Shown: positions 1-9,399, counted from the stretch's first letter. The stretch is DNA of 61,706 nt from Bacteroidales bacterium (GCA_013376985.1 JACABB010000005.1:1-61706); one strand, 5' to 3'. Made by a program: numbers and translations. Notes: generated from the letters alone by a model not told the origin.

Positions 1-35
1 TCAAATTGCTTTCCTGCTTCACTTGGGTTACTCAT
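1..35 (-). CDS. Possible 5' end of a gene running off the window
   Basis: On the minus strand an ATG at 33-35 opens a frame (MSNPSEAGKQF) that stays open to the window edge. Only about 11 codons are visible, so no family can be named. It would be the next gene downstream of the recombinase on the same strand, about 40 bases after it. It could also be a chance frame. Confidence 0.3.
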   Translation of the reverse strand, partial: MSNPSEAGKQF

Positions 36-75
36 AATAAATAGTTATCCGTTATTCACGAACAACTACCTATTG

Positions 76-1005
76 CTAAACAGTAAAATTCAGGCTGTTG
101 CGAGGGTGCTTATTGTGTAGGATTTCGGTTTGTTTTTCGGTGCTTACATGGGTGTATATCTGGGTGGTAACAATTGAGCTGTGGCCTAGGAGGTTTTGGA
201 TGTACTTTATATCTACATCCTGCTCAAGTAGAAGAGTAGCGAATGAATGTCGGAATACGTGCGGGGTAATCCTTTTTTCAATGTGGCTAAGCTTTTTGTA
301 TTTTCGAATCATTAATCTAACGGATTGCTCAGATAGTCTTTTTCCTAATCGGTTAATAAAGAAGTACCCGCTATTTTCAATTTCATCTTTAAAAAGGATG
401 TAATAATCCTTTAATACTTTTCGAATATCATTATTCTCAATCTGTATTTTACGTTCCTTGCTTCCCTTTCCATTTACCTTGATTAGTGAAAAATCGGGGG
501 GTATATTGTTTTTGGTTAAAGTGCAGAGCTCAGATACCCTTACACCAGTTCCAAATAGCAATTCAACAACGGCAATATTTCTTAGTTTTTCTTTATACGA
601 GTATATATTGGAACTATGAACATTAGTGAAATCGTTATAGATTGCATCAAAAATTGATCGTACCTCATCAAGCGTCATTACTGTTGGAAGCGTTCTCGGT
701 TCTTTAATCCTAAGTTTTACCTTTCTGAATGGATTTTGTTCAATAACATCTTCGTATTCTAGCTGGTTAAACATAGATTTTATGGCAGCCAGCTTTCTTT
801 TTATCGTTTTGGGTTTGAATTCTGATAGGATTTGAATGTATTTTTTTATGTCGTCTTTCCCTATTTGGTGGATATCGGTAATGTTTAGTTGGTTCGCAAG
901 GAAATCTTCAAATTGCTTTAAGTCAATTGTATATGCTTTTATTGTTTTAGGGCTAAGGCGTTTTTCGTATTTGCAATGATTTAAAAAATCTCCCACAACC
1001 TCCAT
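76..1005 (-). CDS. Tyrosine recombinase / phage-type integrase
   Basis: Site-specific recombinase of the lambda-integrase/XerCD superfamily, about 309 residues. The N-terminal part is a SAM-like core-binding domain (roughly residues 1-85). The C-terminal catalytic domain shows the first Arg in GTGVRVSEL, the beta-hairpin Lys in VNGKGSKER, HVFRH (His and second Arg), LLGHSS, and the nucleophile Tyr in QIYTHV. All key residues are therefore present and it should be active. An in-frame TTG lies three codons upstream at 1012-1014, but the ATG at 1003-1005 gives a more natural N-terminus. It could be a housekeeping XerC/D or an integrase of a mobile element; no att site or other element gene is seen beside it, so I give no symbol. 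Confidence 0.9.
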   Translation of the reverse strand: MEVVGDFLNHCKYEKRLSPKTIKAYTIDLKQFEDFLANQLNITDIHQIGKDDIKKYIQILSEFKPKTIKRKLAAIKSMFNQLEYEDVIEQNPFRKVKLRIKEPRTLPTVMTLDEVRSIFDAIYNDFTNVHSSNIYSYKEKLRNIAVVELLFGTGVRVSELCTLTKNNIPPDFSLIKVNGKGSKERKIQIENNDIRKVLKDYYILFKDEIENSGYFFINRLGKRLSEQSVRLMIRKYKKLSHIEKRITPHVFRHSFATLLLEQDVDIKYIQNLLGHSSIVTTQIYTHVSTEKQTEILHNKHPRNSLNFTV

Positions 1006-1083
1006 ACTCCACAATTTTGGAGGTAAAGAAACTATATTCTTTTAATTGTTCAATATTTATTGGTGTAAAAGAAAATGGCTTGT

Positions 1084-1116
1084 CCAAGTGTTTCTATTAA
1101 TAAAAAGAACACTTGG
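1084..1116. repeat. 9-bp hairpin
   Basis: CCAAGTGTT at 1084-1092 is followed by its perfect reverse complement AACACTTGG at 1108-1116, with a 15-base AT-rich loop. It lies in the 300-base gap upstream of the recombinase gene. There is no U-run on either side, so it is not a clear terminator. Confidence 0.5.
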
Positions 1117-1153
1117 GTAGATTTAACAATTAAAAAGAAAGGTTGAATTAACA

Positions 1154-1295
1154 ATAGTTCGGTAATCTTTTTGGTGGATTTTTGTGACTTGGTGATTTAG
1201 TGGCTTTTAATATTTTTTAGCCACCAAAACTCAAAAGCACCAAATTGCACCCAATAAGTAACTTAAAAATAGCAGTTAAAAATTTACCGAACTAT
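1154..1295. repeat. Miniature inverted-repeat-like element (142 bp)
   Basis: The outer arms are a perfect 12-bp inverted repeat: ATAGTTCGGTAA at 1154-1165 and TTACCGAACTAT at 1284-1295. The interior holds further complementary segments (TTTTTGGTGG against CCACCAAAA, and GTGGCT against AGCCAC), so the whole unit can fold into a long imperfect hairpin. It contains no coding potential and fills most of the gap between the recombinase gene and the YCII-domain lipoprotein gene. It is unrelated in sequence to the AACGTGAGTT element family in this window. Confidence 0.55.
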
Positions 1296-1315
1296 GGGAT
1301 TAAAGAACTCGCGAA

Positions 1316-1789
1316 TTACTCCCCGAATTTTTTCTTCTGAATTTTACAGTGAATCTTCATTGTTTCTATGAGTGCAGCAGAACCATACCATGGGTGCAGT
1401 TCCATAACTAAAGTACCTGCTTTAATGGCAGGATCGGTCTCTGTTAGGGTTTTTGCCTCATCAAGCGTTTCAACGTTAAAGATAAAGATGCCTCTTATCT
1501 CCTGATTGTCGAGAAATGGGCCTGCAATAATGAGTTTACCCTCATCTGCCAATCGTTGAATGTTTTTTAGGTGAGCCTTTTGTAGAATTGCCCTTTCGGT
1601 TGAATCCGTAATCTTTACTGCTCCAGATTTTAGGAAAGCCATCACATAATTTTTCATCCCGTAATCATCGGCACCTAAACTCTTTGCAAGCGATGAATCG
1701 TAGGTAGTCTGATTTTCTTTATTTACCTCTGTTTTTGTTTTACAACCGATTAGAAATGCTATTGTAGTGAGTAAAAAGATTTTTTTCAT
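1316..1789 (-). CDS. YCII-domain lipoprotein
   Basis: A 157-residue protein with a lipoprotein signal peptide ending in the lipobox FLIGC (Cys16). The mature part matches the YCII-related fold: the segments LIIAGPFLDNQEIRGIF, VETLDEAKTLTETDPAIKAG and VMELHPWYG are typical of that family, including the HPWYG ending. YCII proteins are small alpha/beta-barrel dimers with mostly unknown substrates. Export as a lipoprotein is less common than the cytoplasmic form and suggests a periplasmic or outer-membrane location. The start is the ATG at 1787-1789. It stands alone with no close co-directional partner. Confidence 0.8.
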   Translation of the reverse strand: MKKIFLLTTIAFLIGCKTKTEVNKENQTTYDSSLAKSLGADDYGMKNYVMAFLKSGAVKITDSTERAILQKAHLKNIQRLADEGKLIIAGPFLDNQEIRGIFIFNVETLDEAKTLTETDPAIKAGTLVMELHPWYGSAALIETMKIHCKIQKKKFGE

Positions 1790-1889
1790 CTGTTTAGAAT
1801 TTTAAATTTATGTCTAAAATTAATGAAATATACCTAATGGACAACAAGGGATTAGGTGATAGTTAGCAGAAGCATGTTTCTCCTTAATT

Positions 1890-2045
1890 AACGTGAGTTA
1901 GATATGAGAAAAGCAACAATGTATTCATTCGTAGAGGCATATAATTATTTAGTGTGATGATGGATGTTTGGGATGATCAAGAACAAGAGGCTAGATCCTT
2001 GCTTGTATCTTCCATTACTCCACCATTTCATTATTCCAATCTTCC
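1890..2045. repeat. Left half of TIR element (copy A)
   Basis: The sequence starts with a terminal-repeat variant, AACGTGAGTTAGATATGAG, at 1890. It then follows the left half of the intact copy at 58876-59096, with shared blocks AATGTATT, ATATAATT and TTAGT.TGATG.TGGATG. It ends just before the phosphatase gene. The matching right half is found beyond that gene at 2806-2951. Confidence 0.6.
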
Positions 2046-2073
2046 ACGTATATTTGCTTAAAAGCATACAGTG

Positions 2074-2775
2074 ATGGCAACATACGTTATCCCAGATATT
2101 CATGGCTGCATAAGAACGCTTACCTATCTTTTGGAGGAGAAACTTCAAATATCTAAAACCGATAGGATATTTATGTTAGGTGATTATATCGATAGGGGAC
2201 CCGATAGTTCAGGAGTAGTAACCTATATTTTAAAGCTAATTGATTCTGGCTATAACATAACTTGTCTTAAGGGTAATCACGAACAGTTGTTACTCGAATC
2301 TATTGGTGATTCGATGTACTACAATCTTTGGATGTTAAATGCTGGCGAAGAAACCTTGAATAGCTACTCCAAAATGACTGGTTTAGGTTATGAGGAGGGA
2401 TCATACCCTTGCATTCCTACTAGGCACATGGAGTTTTTTCAATCGTTACCTGCTTATTTAATTGTTGATGATAAGTTTGTGTTGGTTCATGGGGGTCTTG
2501 ATTATAGGTTGAAAGATCCTTTTTCCGACATAAAAAGTATGCTTTGGAAGCGGCCAGAGCAAATCCCAGATACGTTGGTTCCTGGTAAAATTATTATACA
2601 TGGCCATACACCTGCCAGTCTTGATTATATAAAAGGAAGATTGAATGTTCCAAATGTACGTCTTATTGGAATTGATGCAGGTTGCGTATATAAAGGCAAA
2701 GGAGTGGGGTTTGGTTATCTAACCGCTTTTAACCTCGAAAAGTGGGAGTTGGTTTGGGTTGAGAATAGAGAATGA
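2074..2775 (+). CDS. PrpA-type serine/threonine protein phosphatase
   Basis: Metal-dependent phosphatase of the calcineurin-like superfamily, PP1/diadenosine tetraphosphatase-like branch, about 233 residues. The metal-site motifs appear in order: DIHG (residues 8-11), GDYIDRGPDS, GNHEQ, VHGG and HGHTP. This arrangement is that of bacterial PrpA/B and lambda phosphatases, which remove phosphate from Ser/Thr (and sometimes Tyr or His). I chose the ATG at 2074 over the GTG one codon upstream. The gene is flanked by the two halves of a terminal-inverted-repeat element (1890-2045 and 2806-2951), so it may be cargo of that element. No kinase partner is nearby. Confidence 0.88.
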   Translation: MATYVIPDIHGCIRTLTYLLEEKLQISKTDRIFMLGDYIDRGPDSSGVVTYILKLIDSGYNITCLKGNHEQLLLESIGDSMYYNLWMLNAGEETLNSYSKMTGLGYEEGSYPCIPTRHMEFFQSLPAYLIVDDKFVLVHGGLDYRLKDPFSDIKSMLWKRPEQIPDTLVPGKIIIHGHTPASLDYIKGRLNVPNVRLIGIDAGCVYKGKGVGFGYLTAFNLEKWELVWVENRE

Positions 2776-2805
2776 AAAGTTGGAAGTGAAAAGTGGAAAG
2801 AGAAG

Positions 2806-2951
2806 TTAGATTTTTGCTTCTTTCTTCCATTTTTCCATTATTGACTTCGTCGAGTTCCGCTTCGCTCCAGTTCCAGCACTCCATTGTTTCAAATAAAATA
2901 ATTTGACTGGTACACAGATGAATACATTGTTTCTTACATCGAACTGAAGTT
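2806..2951. repeat. Right half of TIR element (copy A)
   Basis: From TTAGATTTTTGCTTCTTTC at 2806 onward this matches the right half of the copy at 58876-59096 almost base for base. The one large difference is an extra stretch of about 30 bases (near 2843-2875, GACTTCGTCGAG...) that resembles the other dispersed repeats in this window. It ends in the terminal repeat TTTCTTACATCGAACTGAAG at 2930-2949, and the last bases overlap the stop codon of the antiporter gene. Confidence 0.7.
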
Positions 2952-5028
2952 ATTTTACTTTTTCGATTATTGTAGGTGATTCCTCGACCGCAAGTTGACC
3001 AGAACCTGTTAGGAATGAGCGTAAATCAACCGAAGTTAGTTTGGCTTGAGGTGGATATACAATTACAAAGCTCTTCCCTTTAAATTGGTTTGATATATAT
3101 TTGGGAATACTGTCGAGTTTTTGAGAGTATGAAATGGAACCTTCCCGTGCGCTTAAAAGGAACAAAAGGCTATTATTAGGAATATCAGTATTTGTTTTAA
3201 AGAAATCGTCCCAAACATTTACCTCCTCGATTGTAAAATTCAACTTTAGCTTACATTTATCAATGGCGATCTTAAAATTATCAATGCTACTCTTTTCAAC
3301 AATAAACTTTAGTTTGGAGTTTGTTTGTAAAGTAAGGTTTTTTAGGGCTTTAAGCCAATGGATAAAACCAGTTTCGTATTCTGCAAATGGTGGTACTAGA
3401 GCGTTAATTTGGGTAATTGTATTTAACGGCTGCTTAATTCCAACAACATAAATTGGTTGACGAATTTCGCTAAGAATATTTTCTAGCATAGTACCGAAAA
3501 TCCAATGTTTTGGGCTAAAATTTCCGTTCCAACCCATTACAACATCTGTTATCAAAAGTTCTTTACAAGCCCTTACAATTCCCGATGCAACATTAATATC
3601 AACCCGTGTAGCTGTTTCGACTTCATAATCAGCAGCATAACCTATTTCAATTGCCCTATTCATAATATTTTTAGAGGTGGCAACCTCACCCTCGTCTTTA
3701 ACTACCATAAGAGTATAAATAGGATCGCGGCTATGATGTGTTTTTAAGTAGTTTGCGAATTCTAAAAGATCATCAATAGTTTCTGGATTAGATATTGGAA
3801 CAAGCACTCGTTCCCGATTTTCAGCCATCTGTTCTTGAGGTTTTTCTATTACAACTATTTGTCGTGATGCATTCTGGGTTACAAATGAGCTAACCAAGCA
3901 GGTTATTAAAATCAGAATAATAGTTGCATTTAAAATATTTGTATCAATAATCCCAATTTGATAACCAATAAGAATTACGGCAATAGTAGCGGCGGCATGT
4001 GAGCTGCTTAAACCAAATATAAGGTTTCGATATACTGTTTTATAGTGAAATATTTTTTGAGTGATAAATGCTGCCAGCCATTTTGTTAGAAGTGCTACTG
4101 ATATTAGAATTATTGCATCTTTTATCGATTCCCATCCGCTTAAAAAAACACGGAGATCGATAAACATTCCCACAAATATTAGGAAAAAAGGAATGAATAG
4201 TGAGTTCCCAATAAACTCTATTCTATTCATTAGGGTTGATGAATGGGGTATTTGTCGGTTAAATGCTATTCCTGCAAGAAAAGCTCCAATAATTGGTTCA
4301 ATACCTGCTAGTCGAGCAAGACTACCCGCAAAAAACACCATTGTAATAACAAAAATATACTGGGCTATAGGCTCTCCTGTAATGTTTCTAAAAAACCATT
4401 TTCCAATTAATGGGAAAACGTATATAATAAAACTTAAATAGATAAGAGTTTTTAGGGTGAGTTTGACCCAAAATGCAAAAGTTAAATTGTCTTTTGCTAA
4501 TGCGGTGATTACGACAAGAAGAAGAAGCACAAGAGTGTCGGTTATTATGGTGCCCCCAATGGTTACCCCAACAGGTTCAATTTTCGTAATTCTAAAACGA
4601 CTTATAATCGGATACGAAATCAAAGTATGGGTGGAAAACATACTTGCAATCAGCAATGAGGCGATTTGATTTAAGCCAAGAAGCCATAAACAAACTATAT
4701 AACCAATAACCAGAGGAACAATAAATGTTAACGCTCCAAATACGATACTTTTATTTCGCGATTTGGCAAATGTGTGAATATCCAGTTCAAGACCTGCTAA
4801 AAACATAAGGTACATCAGCCCGACAGTTCCCAAAAGTTCAATGCTACCCTTACTTGCAAGAATGTTTAATCCCGATGGCCCTAAAACCATTCCCGATAGG
4901 ATTAACCCAATTATTCCCGGTACTCGTAAACGGGAAAACAGCATTGGGATTGCAAGGATTACAAAAAGAACTATTCCAAATACAATTACAGGTTCAGTAA
5001 TTGGTAGTTGAAAAGGGGAAGGGTTCAT
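2950..5028 (-). CDS. Kef-type cation/H+ antiporter with C-terminal USP domains
   Basis: Inner-membrane CPA2-family Na+(K+)/H+ antiporter of about 692 residues. The first ~400 residues carry about a dozen hydrophobic segments with family signatures such as GLILSGMVLGPSGLNIL and FLAGLELD. After this come universal-stress-protein-like cytoplasmic domains (ERVLVPISNPETIDDLLEFA, DVVMGWNG), a common Bacteroidota architecture. I chose the ATG at 5026-5028 (MNPSPFQLP), preceded by GAGAGAC. The in-frame ATG 114 bases upstream would add a polar, Tyr/Asn-rich leader unlike the family. The stop codon lies inside the terminal repeat of the neighbouring mobile-type element, so the last codon or two may have been altered by insertion. 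Confidence 0.88.
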   Translation of the reverse strand: MNPSPFQLPITEPVIVFGIVLFVILAIPMLFSRLRVPGIIGLILSGMVLGPSGLNILASKGSIELLGTVGLMYLMFLAGLELDIHTFAKSRNKSIVFGALTFIVPLVIGYIVCLWLLGLNQIASLLIASMFSTHTLISYPIISRFRITKIEPVGVTIGGTIITDTLVLLLLVVITALAKDNLTFAFWVKLTLKTLIYLSFIIYVFPLIGKWFFRNITGEPIAQYIFVITMVFFAGSLARLAGIEPIIGAFLAGIAFNRQIPHSSTLMNRIEFIGNSLFIPFFLIFVGMFIDLRVFLSGWESIKDAIILISVALLTKWLAAFITQKIFHYKTVYRNLIFGLSSSHAAATIAVILIGYQIGIIDTNILNATIILILITCLVSSFVTQNASRQIVVIEKPQEQMAENRERVLVPISNPETIDDLLEFANYLKTHHSRDPIYTLMVVKDEGEVATSKNIMNRAIEIGYAADYEVETATRVDINVASGIVRACKELLITDVVMGWNGNFSPKHWIFGTMLENILSEIRQPIYVVGIKQPLNTITQINALVPPFAEYETGFIHWLKALKNLTLQTNSKLKFIVEKSSIDNFKIAIDKCKLKLNFTIEEVNVWDDFFKTNTDIPNNSLLFLLSAREGSISYSQKLDSIPKYISNQFKGKSFVIVYPPQAKLTSVDLRSFLTGSGQLAVEESPTIIEKVK

Positions 5029-5228
5029 TGTCTCTCTTTTTTGTAAATATATATTTTTTTGAATATTATGGTAGCAATATAAAAATTTAACATTATAGCA
5101 ATATTCTTTATTATACAGATAATCAGCATAATTTATATGCACTTGCTCAAAAAAGATGTTTTGAAATATAAATCTTTTGTTTTAAATTCTATTTAAAAGA
5201 TTATTTTTGAATTGCCTTTTCCAATTTT

Positions 5229-8200
5229 ATGAACGAGTCAATTCTTAAAGCTTTAATGCAGCTCTTTGCTATTGTGGTTGATGTAGACCGCAATGGCATT
5301 TCGCCTTACGCTAGGGAGGTCGTTGAGGCTTATCTTGAAAATGAGTTCAGCTCTGAACAGGTAGAGTTGTATTTAAAGCAATTTGACAATTATATTTCTC
5401 AATTCCACTCCAAAGAGGTTCAGATTCAACAAAACAACCAAGGGTATAAATATCCCATATCTGATAGGGTTTCTGAAATTTGTTCGGTTATAAATAAGGA
5501 GTTTGAGCAACATCAAAAAGTATGGTTAATCCTTCAACTCATTGAATTTATAGGCGATAGTAGGATTGATACACCGAATAAACTTGATTTTGTAAAATCT
5601 GTTGCCTCGCAGTTTAATATTAAGGAATTTGAATTTAATAATGGTAAAGAGTTCATTCTTTGTGAAGAGCAGTCGTGTATACCATGGAATGATCAAATAT
5701 TACTCATAGATAATAACAAAGATAACCCGATTCCGAGTATTAAACATCTTTTCAATGACAGGATACGCGGTCAGGTATACGTTCTAAGAATTGCAAGCAC
5801 AAATACCTTTTTAGTAAAATACTTTGGAGAAAACGATCTATTCTTAAATAGTCGAAACATAAAACCGGGTAGGGCATATATTTTTGGAGCAGGTGCAGTT
5901 ATTCGTAACCAGCGAATTAATCCAATTTACTATTCTAAGATTGCAAGTGCTTTTATACAAGATTTGAATAACTCATTTATCACACTTAATGCCTATAACA
6001 TTGAATATAAACACAAAGCAAGCCTCGATGGTGTTCATCCATTTTCAGTTGGTGTTCATTCCGGGCAGCTTGTTGGTATTATGGGTGGCAGTGGCGTTGG
6101 AAAATCTACGCTTCTTAATCTTCTAAATGGAAATTTAAAGCCTGCTGGAGGTTCAATAATAATTAACGGGTACGATTTACATAAAGAAAAAGAGGCTTTA
6201 AAGGGATTAATTGGCTATGTTCCACAGGATGATCTTTTGGTAGAGGAACTGACAGTATATCAAAACCTATACTTTAGCGCATGTTTGTGTTTTAGCAAGT
6301 TTACTGATATTCAAATCCGTGAACTTGTTGATAGAACAATTCTTGACTTTGATTTGCTTGAAGCAAAGGATTTAAAGGTCGGAGATCCCATTAATAAATT
6401 TATTAGCGGTGGTCAGCGTAAACGATTAAACATGGCCATTGAGTTGCTTCGTGAACCTGCTGTTCTTTTTGTTGATGAACCTACATCAGGTTTATCATCA
6501 ATGGACTCTGAGCGAGTGATTCTTATGCTTAAAAAGCAGACTTTTAAGGGAAAAATTGTATTTGCCAACATTCATCAACCCTCATCGGATATATTCAAAC
6601 TCTTCGATAAGATAATAGTGATGGATCATGGCGGAAGAGTTATATATCAGGGTAATCCGATGGGTGCAGTGGTGTACTTCAAACAAATTGCACACTATCT
6701 TAGAGCAGAAGAGAGCGAATGCCTAACATGTGGTAATGTTAATACCGAGCAAATTTTAAGAATTGTTGAAGCTCGTGTGGTTAACGAGTATGGAAAATTA
6801 ACCAGAAAGAGAAAACGTACGGCTCAGGAGTGGTACGAGTTGTATAAGAAGAATATCGAAAGTAAAATCACTTTAACCAATTGCTCTGTTAAATCTCCTT
6901 TACCTCAGAGTGGCTTTAGCATACCATCTCATAGAAAACAGATGTGGATTTTTTTCAAGCGAAATCTGTTTAGTAAGTTGGTGAATAAGCAGTTTATGTA
7001 TATTAGCCTTATTGCTGCGCCATTGCTTGCCATTATACTTGGGTATTTTACAAAGTACATTGGTGGCACCATTAATAATCCCGATGAGTACATCTTTAGC
7101 AACAACGATAATATCCCTAGTTACCTATTTATGAGCGTTGTGGCTACCCTGTTTTTAGGTTTAACCATTAGCGCCGAAGAGATAATTCGGGATAGAAAAG
7201 TACGACAACGTGAAAAATTCCTAAACCTCAGCTATTTCAGTTACATTAACTCTAAGGTATTAGTGTTAATCATTTTTTCAGCAATACAATCGCTACTATT
7301 TGTGCTGGTTGGTAATTCAATTCTTGAGATTAAGGGAATGATTTTCAGCCATTGGCTAATACTTTTTTCAACGGCAGTATGTGCAAATCTTATAGGACTT
7401 AATATTTCTGCCGCACTAAACTCAGTAGTTTCAATCTACGTGATGATCCCCTTGATTCTTGTTCCACAATTACTTTTTAGCGGAGTAATTGTTAACTATA
7501 ACAAGTTACATAAGAAAATATCAAACCCTGAATATGTACCAGTTATTGGGGATATAATGGTTAGCCGATGGTCGTATGAAGCTTTATGTGTATACCAGTA
7601 TACTGCTAATAAGTTTGAGAAAGAGTTTTATGAATATGATAAGGAATTAAGTACTGATAATTATTACGCATCATTTCTAATCCCAAAACTTCAGGTTCTA
7701 ATCGATGAGTCGTTAAAGGATATTATTTTAAACAAGCAAACACCTCATATAAATCGAAACCTGAAAATTATTCAGAATGAGATGTATTTGATATCCCGCG
7801 ATTATACCATCAATAACCTAATTTTTCCAGATACCTCTATTCTAAACCCACATAGAGTTACCGTTGAGGATATCAATCAAACAAAAAACATTCTAACTCA
7901 GCTTCGCTCATATTTTACCTCATCATTTCAGCGAGCAAGCCAGCGGAAAGATGCTCATTACGAGGAACTATCGCATAAACTTAGCGGTGATAATGCTATT
8001 TATCAGCTCAACCTTAGCTATAATAATAAAGCCCTTAACACCCTTGTATTGAATTCAAACGAGAGCAATCAGATAGAAGAGGTTGGCTATAGGCTTATTC
8101 GCAGGTATAACCCAATTTATGCCACTCCAACTGCAATTAATGGACGTGCTCATCTTTTTGCTCCTGAAAAAAGAATTGGCTCGCTTTTTATACCAACTTT

Positions 8201-8348
8201 TTGGTTTAACACTGTTGCCATTTGGTTTATGTCGTTTGTTTTTTACCTTGTTTTATGGTTTAACGTGCTAAGAATGATTAGCCGCTATATGGAACGCTTC
8301 AAATTTAGGAGATTGGCAAGACGTATTGCTAGATATATACCTCGCTAG
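5229..8348 (+). CDS. ABC transporter, fused ATPase-permease (ABCG/ABC-2 type)
   Basis: A 1039-residue half-transporter with the ATPase ahead of the permease, as in the White/ABCG family. Residues 1-120 resemble a TerB-like helical module. The ATPase shows Walker A GGSGVGKST (about 286-294), signature ISGGQRKRL (about 392-400), Walker B VLFVDEPTSGL (about 412-422) and a switch His in NIHQPSSD. A cytosolic linker with paired cysteines (ECLTCGN) leads to a membrane block at roughly 590-780. A long soluble insertion follows, then a final hydrophobic helix near 1000. The substrate is unknown. It is divergent from the antiporter gene and stands alone. Confidence 0.88.
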   Translation: MNESILKALMQLFAIVVDVDRNGISPYAREVVEAYLENEFSSEQVELYLKQFDNYISQFHSKEVQIQQNNQGYKYPISDRVSEICSVINKEFEQHQKVWLILQLIEFIGDSRIDTPNKLDFVKSVASQFNIKEFEFNNGKEFILCEEQSCIPWNDQILLIDNNKDNPIPSIKHLFNDRIRGQVYVLRIASTNTFLVKYFGENDLFLNSRNIKPGRAYIFGAGAVIRNQRINPIYYSKIASAFIQDLNNSFITLNAYNIEYKHKASLDGVHPFSVGVHSGQLVGIMGGSGVGKSTLLNLLNGNLKPAGGSIIINGYDLHKEKEALKGLIGYVPQDDLLVEELTVYQNLYFSACLCFSKFTDIQIRELVDRTILDFDLLEAKDLKVGDPINKFISGGQRKRLNMAIELLREPAVLFVDEPTSGLSSMDSERVILMLKKQTFKGKIVFANIHQPSSDIFKLFDKIIVMDHGGRVIYQGNPMGAVVYFKQIAHYLRAEESECLTCGNVNTEQILRIVEARVVNEYGKLTRKRKRTAQEWYELYKKNIESKITLTNCSVKSPLPQSGFSIPSHRKQMWIFFKRNLFSKLVNKQFMYISLIAAPLLAIILGYFTKYIGGTINNPDEYIFSNNDNIPSYLFMSVVATLFLGLTISAEEIIRDRKVRQREKFLNLSYFSYINSKVLVLIIFSAIQSLLFVLVGNSILEIKGMIFSHWLILFSTAVCANLIGLNISAALNSVVSIYVMIPLILVPQLLFSGVIVNYNKLHKKISNPEYVPVIGDIMVSRWSYEALCVYQYTANKFEKEFYEYDKELSTDNYYASFLIPKLQVLIDESLKDIILNKQTPHINRNLKIIQNEMYLISRDYTINNLIFPDTSILNPHRVTVEDINQTKNILTQLRSYFTSSFQRASQRKDAHYEELSHKLSGDNAIYQLNLSYNNKALNTLVLNSNESNQIEEVGYRLIRRYNPIYATPTAINGRAHLFAPEKRIGSLFIPTFWFNTVAIWFMSFVFYLVLWFNVLRMISRYMERFKFRRLARRIARYIPR

Positions 8349-8390
8349 ATTAGTAATAGATCTCCACTCACATTTTTGGATCTTAAGTCT

Positions 8391-8566
8391 AATGTCAGTT
8401 CGATGTAAGGTGTCATTGGCTCCGCCGAACTCGCAAACTCGGTTCTGAGCGAAGCGAAGGATCTAATTATCTTAAGACGAGATGCTTCACTTCGTTCAGC
8501 ATGACAAAGCAACAATCTAACACTATATTTAGAATCAATATGTTATTCTTACTTTGAACTCACGTT
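8391..8566. repeat. TIR element, copy B (176 bp)
   Basis: The left terminal repeat AATGTCAGTTCGATGTAAG (8391-8409) and the right CTTACTTTGAACTCACGTT (8548-8566) are inverted with 4 mismatches in 19. Both match the ends of the copy at 58876-59096. The interior differs: it carries the dispersed GAGCGAAGCGAAGGATCT / GATGCTTCACTTCGTTCAGC palindromic repeat also present at 21.2 kb. Confidence 0.6.
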
Positions 8567-8829
8567 AAGTTCAGTAAGTATCTTCTATCTTTTTATTAAT
8601 TCATTAAACAAAAATATGTTTATCGTTGTTACTATTTAAATAATCTTGCTTGATACTAGTTGCTAATTTCTGATTATCTATTTGAGGTTTAATTTTCCTC
8701 TTAAAATTGTAGTTAGATGAAAATAGAATTAAATACTGTAAATCAACAAACCAGTAACTTGTAACCAGTAATTAGCGAATTAGGTTATTTAATAAAACCT
8801 TCAACGAACTAATTTTAAACTTTAAGAAT
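8567..8829. other. Intergenic region upstream of yceI
   Basis: About 260 AT-rich bases between the copy B repeat and the YceI gene. The only structure I see is GGTTATTTAATAAAACC near 8783-8799, a short imperfect hairpin. No convincing promoter box or small gene was recognised. Confidence 0.4.
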
Positions 8830-9399
8830 ATGATTACAAAAAAAATGTTTTTTGTTGCATTGACCCTTTTAATTGCAGGGACAATAAATGCTCAAAATTT
8901 CAAAGCAAATGCTGAGAAAACAGAGCTTAAATGGACTGGAAAGAAAGTTGCTGGACAGCATCATGGTCATATCAAACTTACTGATGGTATGCTAACCATT
9001 AAGGATAATAAACTAGCAAATGGCACTTTCAACATTGATATGAAAAGTATCTCGGATGATGATCTAACCGATGCTGGTTACAATCAGAAACTTATTGGAC
9101 ATTTAAAATCAGATGATTTTTTTGGTGTTGAAAAATTCCCCGTTGCCACATTAGTTATTAATGAGAGCACGGCTTTTGTTAATAATCAAGCAGAAGTTAA
9201 AGGTAAGTTGACCATTAAAGGGATTACAAATCCAATATCTTTTACTGTAACTAAAAGCGGAAATGTTTATACAGCAAATATTCCTGTCGATCGTTCAAAA
9301 TTCGATGTACGTTATGGTTCAGGCTCTTTTTTCGAAAATTTAGGGGATAAAGTAATCGATGATATTTTTATTCTTGATGTTTCATTAGTTGTTGAGTAG
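8830..9399 (+). CDS. YceI family periplasmic protein
   Basis: A 189-residue secreted protein. A signal peptide (MITKKMFFVALTLLIAGTINAQ) is followed by a single YceI lipocalin-like beta-barrel domain. Family features include TELKWTGKKVAGQHHGHI, the alternating DMKSI and HLKSDDFF segments, FPVATL, and a C-terminal IDDIFILDVSLVV strand. YceI proteins bind polyisoprenoid or amphiphilic ligands in the periplasm. The gene stands alone and ends at a clear intrinsic terminator (9423-9456). Confidence 0.92.
   Translation: MITKKMFFVALTLLIAGTINAQNFKANAEKTELKWTGKKVAGQHHGHIKLTDGMLTIKDNKLANGTFNIDMKSISDDDLTDAGYNQKLIGHLKSDDFFGVEKFPVATLVINESTAFVNNQAEVKGKLTIKGITNPISFTVTKSGNVYTANIPVDRSKFDVRYGSGSFFENLGDKVIDDIFILDVSLVVE

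Noticed and set aside
98-403. Plus-strand open frame of 101 codons across the recombinase gene
   Set aside because: It is antisense to a well-supported recombinase with all catalytic residues, and its translation has no recognisable features.
76-1005. Naming the recombinase XerC or XerD and proposing an integrated element here
   Set aside because: Sequence alone does not separate Xer from element integrases, and no att repeats, excision genes or tRNA are visible.
5029-5142. Longer N-terminus for the Kef-type antiporter
   Set aside because: The 38 extra residues are Tyr/Asn-rich and unlike the family; the ATG at 5026-5028 has a purine-rich leader and gives the normal start.
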